In this document: piece by piece, positions 44,562 through 58,412 of the stretch | Layout of the letters: each line of letters starts with the position of its first letter | Position numbering within the stretch: position 1 is the first letter of the stretch | NCBI RefSeq assembly: GCF_003144195.1 | Contig: NW_020290042.1 | Coordinates: 1 to 64,000, forward strand | Direction of reading: 5' to 3' | From: Ceraceosorus guamensis | Taxonomy: Eukaryota > Basidiomycota > Exobasidiomycetes > Ceraceosorales > Ceraceosoraceae | Length of the DNA: 64,000 nt | The notes under the pieces: generated by a model | Databases searched by the model: none | Told to the model about the DNA's origin: nothing | The model's input: only the letters and a program-made list of their open reading frames with translations | Program-made: the position numbers and the translations under genes

Positions 44562-46869
44562 TCAAGTACTTTGTGTGTTTGGACCTTCAGAAGTCCCTGT
44601 CAATGCTTGAGCGGACGGCTCATCGCTAGCAGTCACCGGCACATTGGCTGCGACTTGATCATTCGGCAACAATGCGGATAGTCTCGAGTAAAAGGCATCT
44701 TGTTCCTCCCAAAGCTTGATGCAGTCACTTGTGAGGCCCTGAATCAAACGGTGATGATTGATTCGAAAGCCTTCAAACCTTTCAAGTTGCTGATAGACCT
44801 TACCGTGTAAGATGCGCATCTCCTCACAAAGAACATTCGCGTCGCGAAACAAGCCGCTCTGAATAGATAGGCTGCCTGACCAAACAAAGTACTCGTTCCA
44901 GAACGCCGACCGCCGTCCGGCAGATTGCAGACGAACTTGCCGTAGGTCCTCACAAAGTTCCACGATGGCGGATTGAGTTGAGGGTACCACGGGCTCCGTC
45001 ACCACTTGTGGCGCTGTGCTGGCCTTTTGCAAGCCGCTGCCTGAGCCTCCCTTCAGAGCTTGGGGGCTTTCACCTGCCACGGACACTGGCATCCATCTCA
45101 GTGCTCTCGCGTGCGACGACGACGGTGGGGCATCGTTGCCGATTTCTGATGATTGCGATGACTCGGACCGTTCAGCCCGAGGCCGCTTCGCCTTGTTTTT
45201 GCCCTTGCCCTTGCACTTGCCAGCTGATGCTGCTGGTCCCCCTGCGGAAGGACTCGACGTCGCAATCGCCAGAGACGCAAGGCGACGTGTGCGTCCCGAC
45301 GCGCTTTTTGAGGGGTTGGAGAGCGGCCCACCTGGGATCGGGACGCCATGTGCAGACGGCAACGTGTTACTCGGATCGCACGGCGGATGTGGCAGCGGTG
45401 CAGCTTGAGCTGCTGCAATTGCCAAGTGCGTCAAAGATGTACCTTCGGGAACAGAGCCTATCGTCTTCTTCGGCGCGTTGGTAGATGATTTAGCCCCTGG
45501 AGGCCAGAGCAAAGTCGATGGGGCGATAGTCGGAGCCATGGTCGAGCTCATTGATGGCTGCTGGGGTTGAGTGACCTGAGAAGAAGTTGGTTCGTCGATG
45601 CGCAAGTCGTCCAACTGCGCAGGCGGTACTGATCGCTGCACACCTTGCGCAAAGGTAGCTGTGGCATTTGGCATTCCTGTCAGACCCGGTCGGCTGGCTG
45701 AATAGAGAGACGAGACAGAAGGACGGAGGACCGATGGTGGTGAAGGGAGATGCACGGACGACATTATCTCGGAGGACTGAGACCTCTGTCGAGATTCAGG
45801 CGAAGAGCTGTCTCTCATCACGAGTCTTGGCTGCGCTCCAGTATTTTGAATGGCAGCTATTGGGAGGAGAGACTTGGTGATCGTCTCGGGACGCAGCGGT
45901 GGCAGCACATTCTGCTGATGATTCTGTGGCATTCTACTCGGAATAGAAGGGTGTGCGGTAGCAGGCGGCTGTTGTGACCACCTCGAAGAGTGTGACGGAT
46001 TCCAAGGCTGTGGCAGATTGGAAGGCTGAGACGCTCTTCGCGAGTCTATGGGCGGCAGCTGGTGAAGCTGATTTGTCGAGGAGCCTAGTGGCAACTGTGA
46101 GACAGAAGGCAACGGGGCCCCAAGTCCTTGTGCCGGCAATCCCAGCGCGGGACCGGTAATTCGTGCGTGTGGAAGTGAAGCCTGGACAGAGCTTGACGGT
46201 CCCATTCCTCTGATACCTTGGCTTGTACTACCGTGATCTAAATATTGATTGTCGCCACCCGCAGTCCCTTGGGCCGACGCGCTAGGCTGTTTCGACACCC
46301 TTCGAGGGATCATCGAGGGTCGAGGAGACGGCGTGAGTCGAGGTGATGGCGCCAGTGGGGGAGACGGCGTAAGACCAGCGGACACCGGAATCGGCGCAGA
46401 GCATGGATCTTCCGGCCGAAGGTGGGTCGGTTGCATGAGCTGCCAATGTGAGCTTGGGTCTGCCGGTAGAAGAGCATGCTGCTCAAACCACGGTCGAGGC
46501 GCTGTGGGTCGCATGTACGGATTGTGTCCGCGCGAAGGCCCGGCCTGAGTAGTCTGCGTGGTTTGTGTGAACAGTCCACTGACAGTCGTGGCTCTCTCCA
46601 CCCGGGTCGGCGTTGCAGGGACCAAGCCTTGTGCGTCCGTATGTCTCCGTCGACTAGGGGTGCCGGGCATCTCGTTGAGTGGAGCACTGCATTCGAAGGG
46701 GGGAAGAATGATCAGCTCTATGATAAGCTCTTTGACTCATTGACCATCTCGGCAATCACGTTGATGAGCTCGGCTGATGCCGGGTAGCTTGTGCAAGCAC
46801 CGAAAGTGCTTCTGCCTCCTTCTGACCTGTTTGACCTGGTTGCTGACGCTGATCAGAATTGGACGACAT
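44562..46869 (-). CDS. Orphan protein 2: Pro/Ser-rich with helical C-terminus
   Basis: Not recognised. Two exons, 46869-46760 and 46686-44562, give 744 residues. The first exon starts MSSNSDQRQQPGQ and is joined through a 73-nt intron with donor GTGATT, branch-like GCTGATC and a C-rich tract; phase fits. The ATG at 46670 is a shorter alternative start. Most of the chain is Pro/Ser/Gln/Thr-rich with short repeats of (L/A)(T/A)PSP near residues 145-165, a basic patch KCKGKGKNKAKRPRAER that could be a nuclear signal, and a helical C-terminal ~140 residues (ELCEDLRQVRLQSAG, FWNEYFVWSGSL, VYQQLERFEGFRINHHRLIQ). Function unknown; nuclear location is a guess. Confidence 0.68.
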
Positions 46870-48380
46870 ACTGTCTGCTCGCACCTGCGTCGACTTGGAG
46901 GCAAAGGTCGGCGACTATGCGCACTTCGTAAGATTGACTTGAAGGTGGCAAATGGATTGCGAAGAAACTGAACAGCTAAGAAGTTTGACCCCGGCGGATG
47001 CGGGCGAAAGGCCAAGGAGCAGAAGGAGAAAGTGTCCAGTGCGGCCGGCGCAGTGCTCGTGTTTGGAGCTAGTGAGGAGGATGTGTTTGGGAGATTGAAT
47101 CCAGTTCGATACGCACTCCCAGATGACGAGCTCTCCACAAGTTACTGAATGAACGTCAATGTAGAGGTTGGGTACAATGAAACGAATGAAGGGCAAAGTA
47201 CGAGCGTCCAGCGCAGGAGAATCGTGAAGTGTAGGATGTTGGGAGAGCAGAGTAGGAGAACATACATCTTGAACTTGAACTTTCCCAAGTCCCACGGCAA
47301 GCCCGAGGGACAAGTGCTCCGCGCCTATCCAGAGCCTTGCGCAGGCCATGACTAACCTTCTATTCCGCCTGGCACCTAGACGCACAAGCCGAGGCGAGGC
47401 GAGCAATCCTCGATCTTGGCGGCGAGCAGCTCATGACAGCGAATTGTGAGTGCTGAGCACATGCAAGTTGATCGTTGACAACGGCCACACCACGGCCAAA
47501 CAGCCATCGGCTTGATTGCATCCAGAATCACCTTGCATCGGACGCAGTTGCTTGCTTCGAACGCTTTCGCCTTGCCGCTTGAAATGACGCATTCAAGTTG
47601 TTGCTTCTGTCTGATTCGCTAGCGTCTTGTATGCAAACACCACAGAGCAATATTCGTGCTTGACGAATTGTTAGCAACATGCTCGTGTTGAACAGCGGTA
47701 ATCGGCTCTGCTCACTGAGGATCCTTGACGTCCACACAATAGACCTCGTCGGTGCGGGACTTTCCATCTTTAGAATCACGCTTTAATTCAAGATTGTGAT
47801 GCTTCTACACCGTTCGTCATGACAAGAACAGGTGACACTTTTTGACGGGTCACGTGGCAACTCCAAAACAGCCCCTGCTTGCCCGCCATGATTTTCGACG
47901 CCACGGGGGCGCCAACACCTCTTCAAGACACACAACACTTTCGCCTGCAGTCCGTCGCGCGTACAAAATTCGAGAGGACGGAACAAGCTGCCCCTTCTTG
48001 GGGCAGCTTTGAAGATCATCACATTTCCCACAGCATCGTGGGAGCCCTGCACCAACAAGCCTCGAACGGCCATCAAGACGCCACACGAGAAAGTCAAGAA
48101 GGGAAAGAGGGAAAGAGAAACAAAGAGAAGCGGTAAGGGGTAAGAGGATAGCAGTGTAAGAATAGTCGTGGACGAGTATCAAGATACGGCGCTAGTGGGC
48201 GGAGTTACTGAGATAACCAGAGAATCCTCGAGAGTGGTACATCGCACAGTGTGCGCATAGAAGTACAAGTTTTAGACTAGCCGAGTGGTGGTTTCAAAGT
48301 CCGAAGGAGACGTGCACGCAGACTGCGAGGTGTGACTTTTGAGCGTCCTAATCGCACATGACCCACAAGCGAGTTTTTTT
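46870..48380. other. Spacer, orphan 2 / Epl1
   Basis: About 1.5 kb. Several short frames, none with family resemblance. It contains the orphan 2 promoter and Epl1 3' end. Confidence 0.5.
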
Positions 48381-51300
48381 TCAGGGACCATACGCCGTGA
48401 AGGGCGTGGCTTGACCGGGCGAGCCCGCACCAACGGCCATCTGCCCCATTGCATGCTGCTGCTGCTGCTGCGCTTGTGGCTGTTGCTGCTGCATCTGCGG
48501 CATCAGCGATTGAGCGCTGCCAGGTCGTGAGATAGGCGATCCTTGGTGTTGAGCTGCAGCGACAGCAGCAGCATGGTGCTGCTGGGGCGAACCATGATGG
48601 CTCAAGGCAGGACTGCCTCGCTGGCTGCCGTTCTGCTGACCTGGTCCACCAGCGCCCGACGACTGTGATGAAGAACGTTGAAATTGCTGCTGTGGCGCTT
48701 GCGGCATCTGTCCTGGCTGTGTCTTGCCTCCCTGTCGCGAAGGTGAGAGTCCGCCATTGGAAATGTGCGGCGGCTGCATGCGACCCTGCGGCAATTTGAG
48801 CTGCATGTTGCCGCTCTGAGCCAGAGCGGCTTTCATTGCTAAGATCTGTTGCTGCTGCTGCTGCATTTGCTGAGGCGTGAGTCCAATTCCGTTGCCCAGG
48901 TTGTTGGCGTGCAGCTGAGCTTGAGTAGCTGCCGCGTGCTGCAGCGCCGCGATCGTCGCAGGATTGTACTGCTGCATGTTCGCATTGTTGACGGCGGATT
49001 GTTGGAGCTGATGTTGCTGCTGCTGCTGGGGTTGCTGGTGATGTTGCTGCTGCTGCTGCTGCAGGCGCAGCTGCTGCTGTAGCTGTTGTAGCTGTTGTAG
49101 CTGCTGCAGCTGCTGCTGAGCCGTCACACCCTGGCTGGGATTCTGAAAGACAGCATTCGCTGCCGTCTGCGGGGACTGCTTGTTCGACCCTGACATTGGG
49201 ACAGGGGAAGAGGATTGATGCCGGTTTTGATTTTGTACCGCGGTGAGGTGTGCTTGTATTTGCGCTTCGCTGAAGCCACCATTCATCATGAACGGCGAGC
49301 TTGGCATGCCTGCATTGCCGCCACCTTGTGCAAAACTCTGAGCTGCGCGCTGAGGCATGGCACCATGCTGCTGGCCGGCTTGTTGCGTCTGCATTGGTGC
49401 AGCGCCCATTTGGAACTGCTGAACACCTTGCTGAGGTACCTGAGGTGAGCCCTCCAAGGATGACTGCGGACTCGCATTGCTGAAGGACTGCGACAAGGGG
49501 TGAGGTTGAGCGGAGCCATTTGCGCCCGTCCTCTGTCGTGCCATCTGTGACCCCTGCTGAACTATTGGCAGGCCCATGCCCGCGGCAGCAGCGGCAGCGG
49601 CTCTTTGAGACTCCAAAGCGCGCTGCTCAAAGGCACGTTGCACTGCGGCTTGTTGATACGCCTGCTGAGCGGAAAGAGCGGCGAGCGGTCCAGCAACGTC
49701 AGGATGAATACGTTGAGCGGACGCTGCATTCAACTGTTGAGCATGTTGCTGTTGCTGTTGCAATTGTTGCATCTGCTGCATCTGCAAGTGCTGCTGAATG
49801 TTTGCCTGTAGTTGTTGTTGCACTTGCGCATTCATCTGCATGGGCTGACCAGGGATGGAGTTTGGAACGCTTGTTACATTCTGGGCGACCTGACTGGCAG
49901 CGGCGTTGACAGAAGCGTGTGGCATTGGGACCTGCTGCTGCTGCGGCTGCTGCTGCGGCACAATCTGAGCCTGAGCCGTTTGAAAGGGGTGTTGCTGAGC
50001 AGAACTCGCCGAAAGAGCTTGTTGTTCCGTATGCCGCGGTGCGGGTGTCGGGATCGCCATGCCCAGCAGAGGAGGCGGCGAGGTAGTTGCAGCCGCTTGT
50101 GCTTGCATGATGTTGTTCAGGTCCGTGGACAACTTGAGTAGGTCCGCTTCCTCCAGCAAACTCATGCGGAAGCGGACGAAGCGTTGGTCGAAGTCGTCCA
50201 GAACAGCCTCGTCGTCATCTTCCATGCCTCCCAAGCCTGCCAGTCCCACTCCGGCCCACCTCCCAGCCTCGTCGTCGTAGCGCCAACGCTCCAGAGCACG
50301 CGTCCACCGGTCTGCAGCATGGTGGTCATCGGAAGCCGAATGGTCATCGTCGTCATCAGTTTCGGCCTCTCCCGCAACGTCCTTGCCATCCGCTTCCTTG
50401 CTAAGATCGTCGAGATCGAATTCCTCCACCTCGGTCGCTTGGGTGCTTACTTCTCCATGCGACTTTGCGCTCGATGACGAGTGAGATGCAGTGCTGGAAG
50501 CGTCGGAATGCTGCGAGCTGGGTACAGCTGCAGCTTGCGCAAATGGACCTGTGGCACGCGTCGCCGCGTGGTCCTGACTGGAAAGGAGCACGGGTCGCAC
50601 AGCCGGGGCAAATGCGAATGGTCCCGAGAGGCGCTCGGCTCCTGACGTCACAGCCTTTCGGGGATTGGAAGCTGTAGTGCCGACAGCGGTTTGGCGCGTC
50701 TGGGTCGGAGAAGCTCCTAGCAACCTCTGCTGCGACCGTGCAGATTCGAATTGCGCCGGCGAGGAAGTCTCGCTATTGCTCGGCCAATTGCGTAGACTGG
50801 CGGGGACAGCACTCGATGTAGGAAGTCGCCGATCCAGAAAGGTTCGGCCTCCACGACCCACTCGTCTTCGAAACGAGGGCGGCCTCCCTGCTCTGGGCGA
50901 GCCGGCAGCGTCTGACGCTGCCAATTCTGCGGGACCGGAAGGAGAGGGCGCCTGATGAAAGGGAGAGAGAAAATTGTGTTGCTGAAAAAAATTCTGCTGC
51001 TGCGCGGAGTGATCGTGCCCAGTGTCTGCTTGAATGGGCCGAAACGCTCTGAGACTTGAAGGCGCTGGAACGGGTTGGAAAGCAGCATCTGTTCCTTCTT
51101 CCCAGCCAAGATCGGCTTCGCTTTTGCGCAGGCACTCTCTCTCGATGTATGCTTGCACAGCCTGCACACGCTCCAAGATCGCCGAGCCAAGGCCCGGGGC
51201 AGGTGCGGGTGCAGCTGAGCCTGAAGCGCCCCCGCCAGAAGTGACCGACGTACCATCTTCGCTTGGCCTAGGCCTGCGATTCGGGATTCGTATTGTACCA

Positions 51301-53405
51301 ACAGAACCTTCTGTGGGAACTTGCTCCGCTTTGCGCTTCTTTCGCGCAGAAGAGGCAGATGCGGCACCTGCGACGCCGTGGGCTGTGTCCTCGCGCCGTT
51401 CGCCGACGATGAGTTCTTCATCTTCAGCACCGCCTTGTGGACCAGTGAGGTTCCAGGTCCGTTTGACTTCGAGTAAGTCGCGCGAAGCATCCCAACAAGC
51501 CCGGTCCTGGGCCAGACTGGCACGTTTGGTTTTCTCCCTCTGAGCAACCAGCGACAGCAGCTGAGTTGCGCTCTCCAGTTCGATACGAAGGCGCAAGAGT
51601 CTCTCCAAGTGCAGGGCATCTGTCTTTCTGGTCTTCCTCGGGATTTTGACGTCCCTTCTGCGGAAGCAGACGTATGGATCATTCTCGTTACTTTCGTCAA
51701 AATTGAGCACGGGTGCGATGGATTTTCCTTCCCGGTGTTCGCGACGCTGCTTCCACCAGGCATAGATGACTACAGCGAGGGGTTTGAGATCAGCAAGGTT
51801 GCGGTATGGGTTGTTGGGTGACCACAGAGTCTTCTCTCTCTGCGTCTGGTTGGCAACGGATGCTGAGCTCGATGCTCGGCGCTGCTGCTGCTCCCAGGGC
51901 AAGTCAGACAGCTCTGGCAACGCGAGCTTCGCCACGCTGGAAGTAGAGTCGAACCAAGTTTGCATATCTTGCAAAGACGGTAGAGTGTTGAGATTGAGAT
52001 GAACGAATGGCACCCTCTCCGAAGTATAAGCTTCGAACACTGTGATGACCATTTCAAACTCGTCAGGCGTGATGACGCGCAGCTTGCCATCACCTCGAAT
52101 GAGTGCAAAAGCTGCATCTTCACGACTGCGCTCTTTGCCTTTGCCCGTCGTCGTGCCATTTGCGCTCTGCTTCAAGGCTTTGGTGTCGCGAAGCTTGAGG
52201 GCTGCCGCTTCGGCCGCTGCTTTGTTGTGATTCTCGAGCCACTCATTGTCTTCTTCGTCTAAGCAGTACGAAGGCCCCCGAGTCGAGTCTTCGACAGTGT
52301 CGGAGAAGCGAACGTACGTGATAGGGTCTGAGTAGGCACCCGAGGGATACAGAGCGGAATACTCGGCTGGTGATAGTATTGCCTTGGTTTTGGGGGTGGG
52401 AATGTGATAAGACTTCTTGCTGCTTTCACCATTGGCAGAGTCATTGGCGAGCTGCGTCGAGGATAAAGCAGCTTGAAGATGATGTTCCTGGAATAGATAC
52501 ATTGAAAAGATGAAAGTGAGCATATAGTCAGGGTTCGCGAACGATGCACACGCGCAAATTGCACACGCGCACATTGGTTGCAGGCGCGTGCAAACCATCG
52601 ACTCGAAGCGCTCCTCTGCCAACGCGTCACCCGCATTCGTCTGGCCTGCATGAGGCGCGACGATTCGACGTGCATGGCGCGCGTGACGTTGCACGCGCAC
52701 GCGCGCGATCAGACACGAGATGCACTCACAGTGACTTCGTTGGCATCCACGCCGAGATGCTTGTCGCGGTCGTCGTGGCCTTCAAACTCAGGCTCGCCGC
52801 CATTGGAGCCACTGAGGGCGACTGCAGCGGAAGCGGCTTGCTCAGTGCCTAGAGAACCTTTTTGGACGCACAACTACGTTGCGGGGACAAATCGGGCGTC
52901 AAGGGAAGAAGAGGCGAAGGCGATGTCAGCAGCCAGTGTGATTGGAAGAGATATTGCAAGCGAAATGTGAATTGTGACAATCTCTGCGAAAGCTGAGTCG
53001 TAGACTCAAAAAGCAGGGAGAGAGAGCGGAAGCATTGCTTCCCAAGGCGGGAAACAGATGGGTGGGCGCGTAAAGCAGAGCGCACTGCGAGCTAGCGAGG
53101 CGCGCGTCGCTGCGCCCTTGCGAGCACGCCAACAAGACATCCCGCAGAGGATGCACCTTGCCGACGCCGAGCTATCTGTTTGGGCTTCCCAATCAAGGAA
53201 ATGCGAGAAACGAATCACAACGAGCTTGGGGCAGAGAGGAGGCGCGCGGAAAAGGGCGCGTACCCGGCCGACAGACGGGAAATGAGGAGGGGGGGGGGAT
53301 GCCCGACGCCTGCCGAGACTGAGACTTTTTCGGGAGTGGACTCGTCTGCAAACTCACGCGGCTCTTGAGGTTAAGCTTGAGCAGGCGATTCCTTCGCGAC
53401 GCCAT
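48381..53405 (-). CDS. EPL1: Enhancer of polycomb-like protein Epl1 (NuA4 subunit)
   Basis: 1432-residue scaffold of the NuA4/Piccolo histone acetyltransferase in the nucleus, which links Esa1 and Yng2 to nucleosomes. Exons 53405-53358 (MASRRNRLLKLNLKSR), 52873-52730 and 52487-48381. Seen: the EPL domain with HLGVDANEVT, EHHLQAALSSTQ, YHIPTPKTKAILSPAEYSAL, ITYVRFSDTVEDS and LDEEDNEWLENHN, then the conserved FRRRDVKIPRKTRK and LLRLRIELESATQL. After about residue 620 it is an Ala/Ser/Gln-rich tail of some 800 residues with long Gln runs encoded by CAG/CAA. Fungal Epl1 proteins are commonly shorter (yeast 832), so the Gln-rich C-terminus is unusually extended. Exon 2's acceptor (TAG at 52876-52874) was chosen because it alone keeps the frame. 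Confidence 0.93.
48850..49110 (-). repeat. CAG/CAA-rich polyglutamine-coding tract
   Basis: On the minus strand these codons read mainly Gln within Epl1 (several runs of five to nine). CAA interruptions and Ala/His codons break the pure repeat. A second such cluster lies near 49740-49830. Confidence 0.8.
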
Positions 53406-53760
53406 AGCCAAGAGGAACTTTGACGACGTGACGTTGCCTTGGACGTCACGTAGCGATGAGTCGCTGTCAAGGCCCCAACGACGGCAGCGGTGGCGAAGTG
53501 GGGTAGGCTATCGTCGTTGCTTGCTCTCGTCATAAGGTCCTCTTGTGGAGATATGCTTTGGCGTGGCAAATGGTGAAAATTGGAGGGGATCTTGGGAGGG
53601 GAATGGCAAAAAACGCTGCTTTGGGGGGTGTCGCTTCACCTCACGCTCCTGGGTGCGGTCGCATCCATCCGCGAGCTCAGCCCGTCTGGCATATGTGCAG
53701 CAGCAGCAGCCCGCCCGCCGCCTCCCTAGCTCAAATTAAGCGCTTCATTCTTGCTGCATG

Positions 53761-53778
53761 CTGCTGCTGCTGCTGCTG
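53761..53778 (+). repeat. (CTG)6 microsatellite
   Basis: Six exact CTG units; CAG-rich stretches lie on both sides (53695-53710 and 53811-53825), so folding back is possible. Confidence 0.85.
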
Positions 53779-55550
53779 ATCGATGCGTCAGCCTCTCACC
53801 CTTTGCCAGCAAGCAGCAGCAAGAATTCAGCATTCGCTATATGGCCGGGGTGCAAGCGCGCGGTGCACGAACCAGTCACCTGGCACGGCCAAGCGCAGCA
53901 GGCAGCTCAGCAGCAGCTGTGAGTCGCGCGCACGCCGCACCCGTCTGCCGCGGCCCACCGCATCCGCGTGCACCAGCGCTGCAGCAGCAGCATCAGCACG
54001 CGCGGTGAGACGCAGCATCTGACGCATCAATGATCGTGAATGGCGCAAAATTTGTCACTGCTTTTACGCCCGTTTTTATTTTGGAGCTCTCAGCTTGATC
54101 GCACGTGACAAGACTTCCACGTGGCTTTACACGCCGCTTCCACTTGCATGCGCGCGCTCGCCGTTGAGTAGTTGGAGTCTTGAGTTTTGAGTGACTCGAA
54201 CACACGAAAACAGCTTCACAAGGACATTCATTGCAGCGCCTCAGCAGCAACCTTCAGGCTCTCTTAGGATTTTCACATCATATCAACGGTCACGCCGATC
54301 GAATTTACATAGACATTTGCTGATTGCTATGGGCCAGGAGTCGGACTCAAGCGACCCCTGAGGAGACGGTCCTCGACTGTATTGCTTTGAATATCTGAAG
54401 TGGAATCGCTCGAAGGGAGCATCCAGACACTTTGTATCCGACCATGCGTTGGGACATCCATTACCAAAGCTTCGCTATACGCCTACTTGAGCGCGCGATG
54501 GCCATGGAAGATGTCCGAGAGAAATGCATCCTTCTTACAAACTGGCGCTTCCATAATGGGCGAGCTCTGGCGGCAAAGCACCACCGCTGCTCTGTCCTTC
54601 GCTTTGCGTCCACATCTTTACCTCTTCTGTGCTTCGTCGACGGGCTGGTCCAGCGTTATTCCTGACTGCGTTGCTTCAACTAGGCACTCAGTCAGGCAAT
54701 TTGCGACGTGGCTTGCTGCTACTGACATCCATTCTCACCAACGTCTCTGCTCATTGACACATGAAGCCGTTCACGGACTAGCCAAAGTCAAGGCTAATCT
54801 CTCGTCTGCGCTTGTCTAGCCAGAAGTTTGGAAAGGAGGCTTCGCGTAGTGAACAATGCGACGTGGGTCCAAGATTCCTCCCTTTCTCTTCTACTCCAAG
54901 ACGGGCAAGCACATGTGTCATTATTACACGGACAGGGCACGCAGATCATGTCGGTTCCAGAGTTGTGAAGCTTCCGAATGCCTAGTCCAATGAAGCATGT
55001 TTCTTCAGATTGCTTGCGAAGTGGCGCTTCTTCTGTGACGAGAGTCTGATGAGTCTCACGAGTGAGAGGTCCTGTACCGAGACTGGCTGGTTTCAGGCGT
55101 TCATGCCAAGGATGAAGCAGACTCTTCCTCACGACCAGCTTGCTACACTGGGTCATATTCGACGACGGTAGTCGCCGTGTATTTGGTGATTTATGAATTG
55201 CCTTCCACGCAAGCAGGGACTGAGCTGAATTTGGCTCGCCACGCTGGATGGACCTTGATCAGCTGTTACTCTAGCCTGCGCGCACCGCGCACAGGTACAG
55301 TAGTTGGCTGGCGGATGCGCGCGCGTGGGTATTCGGGTTTGTAGAGCTGCTGCTGCTGCTGCTTGCACCTAGCTGCAGCGCCTCAGGAGATCGATCTCGA
55401 GCTGACCGAGAGTTCCAGCGCGCAGCCAAAAGGCACACACGCACATCACACGCGCACTAGCTATTATACAGATGAGTAGCTGTCCGGCGTCCCATCAGTT
55501 GGAGTTTCGCGCGCCTGCGGTGCAGCTGGTGCTGATGATGTGTGCGCCTC

Positions 55551-55565
55551 CAGCAGCAGCAGCAG
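55551..55565 (+). repeat. (CAG)5 with upstream (CTG) partner
   Basis: Five CAG units about 200 bases after a CTG run at 55346-55363, repeating the CTG/CAG inverted arrangement seen elsewhere in the spacers. Confidence 0.8.
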
Positions 55566-55926
55566 CCGCGTCCATGCATCCAACGCCGGTGAGCGCCCGC
55601 ACGCGCTCACATGCTTTTTGTCGGCGCTGCTGCTTCTCTGTCTGCCACGCTGACGGTCTGGAGTTTCTGATGAGACGAGATATTCGCGCGCGCGGTTGTC
55701 GACCTGACCAGATCACATCCATCCCGTCAATCGCTGCTTCCAAGGCTGTCTTGCTCCATCCTTACTTCACGAACGACCTCATCAACACATCAAAGTCCCG
55801 CATATAGAGGCATCGCTTCGCCTTTGATCTGCGGTTTGCCACGACCGGTATACCATCCACTAGATAGGAGCTTGACCACCACACAATTCACTCATCACCT
55901 TCGGACCTCCATCGAGAGCTATCAAT

Positions 55927-57232
<1,306 letters not shown>

Positions 57233-58412
57233 GCAACTCGAGGCACAAGAGTTGCATAAAGGGGACATGGAATGCGAAGGAGAGTTGCTATATGGCGATG
57301 CGCATAGGGGAGAAGATGGAGGATGACAAGGTGGCGTGCGTCGCGAGCGGAAGCACTGTGAGAGAAGGTTGATTATCCAATTGCTTCTTGGAGGAGACGG
57401 AATGGTCTACTAGGTGTGTTGAGAGAGCTATATCGCGTCCAATTGTGTCCGATCGTGCGCATCTCGGTCACGCCATCTCGCACCTCTACTCTTCCTGAAT
57501 CTTGCTTTTGCGACTCTCCCTCCCTCACGATCTTCGCATCTTTGCTCCCCGTCGCGATCAATGCACCTGCCTACGCATCCTCCGCTCCGCTTCTCATCCT
57601 CCTTTCCCCCCATCATCTTTCTTTCTCCTTTTCCTTCGAAGAAAATATCTCCTGTTTTTACGAAATGAAATGTTGAAGTGGCCAAAAGATCTTACTTCGA
57701 GGTGCGACTCGCGGGCCAGCAGCTTCCAGCATCCTGCTTGCGACGGCTTTTCGGCACATCTCCCTCACTTGCACCTGGTTCGAATGGTTTAGAGGGTCTG
57801 CAGACTTGGTACATGTTTGCTTTACAGCTCACTGCTTACGAATCTGGTTACTTGCTCGCCGCGCGACTTGCCCCCCAACCTTCCCGTTCTGCTTGCGGCT
57901 CACGCATACATGAGGTGGAGTGTGCGTATAATCCTTGCTCACGAGGAAGGCGGAGGGGGTCTGAGTCGAGGTCCTGTTGAGCGCTTGGTCCTTGTTGCTG
58001 CCGATTCATGATCAGATCAGAGATGCTATTCGCGTGAACCACGTGGAGCGCAGCACGCGCTGCCACACACCGTGCAGTGCGCGCGCAGTTCAGGCGCGTG
58101 AAGGGTGCACGTCCGTCCACAAGTAGTAACAAAGTGAGAAGGCAGTTCGTGATGGTGATTCGAACCTGCCAACAACTCACAAGTCACGACGTCACCTGCA
58201 TAAACACGAATCAACTCAACAGCTTGACGGTCATGCAGAAGTCCATCACCTGCCAGCTTTATTCACATTCTACAGTCTGCTTATCACATCCAAGTTTCGC
58301 GCCCTCCTGTCAAAGCCCACTTCTTGCTTGGCTTTCGCTCGTCGACTTTCGTCGAATTCTACTGCTCCTCAACTTAGCAGCTTAGGGTTACAAACGCGCT
58401 CACTTGGACACT
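57233..58412. other. Spacer, Arf1 to NAA50
   Basis: About 1.2 kb with no recognised gene. A long pyrimidine-rich section at 57480-57650 and a single TTAGGGTT at 58382-58389, 24 bases before the NAA50 start. Confidence 0.5.

Larger units (their letters stand above)
53406..55926. other. Long divergent spacer, Epl1 / Arf1, rich in CAG/CTG
   Basis: About 2.5 kb, the largest gene-free stretch here. It has several short CAG or CTG runs (53695-53710, (CTG)6 at 53761-53778, near 53985, 55346-55363, (CAG)5 at 55551-55565). Reading frames in it are short and of repeat composition; I see no gene. Confidence 0.5.

Noticed and set aside
46915-47406. 163-codon minus-strand frame
   Set aside because: Starts from a weak context, no recognisable motif, and overlaps the better supported first exon of orphan 2.
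53406-55926. Frames of 70-139 codons in the Epl1-Arf1 spacer, for example 54400-54819
   Set aside because: No family resemblance, no splice-linked partner, composition follows the triplet repeats.
58150-58170. GGTTCGAATC-like B-box on the minus strand
   Set aside because: No pairing T stem and no A-box; not a tRNA.
58382-58389. Single TTAGGGTT before NAA50 as a telomere relic
   Set aside because: One unit only; expected by chance.
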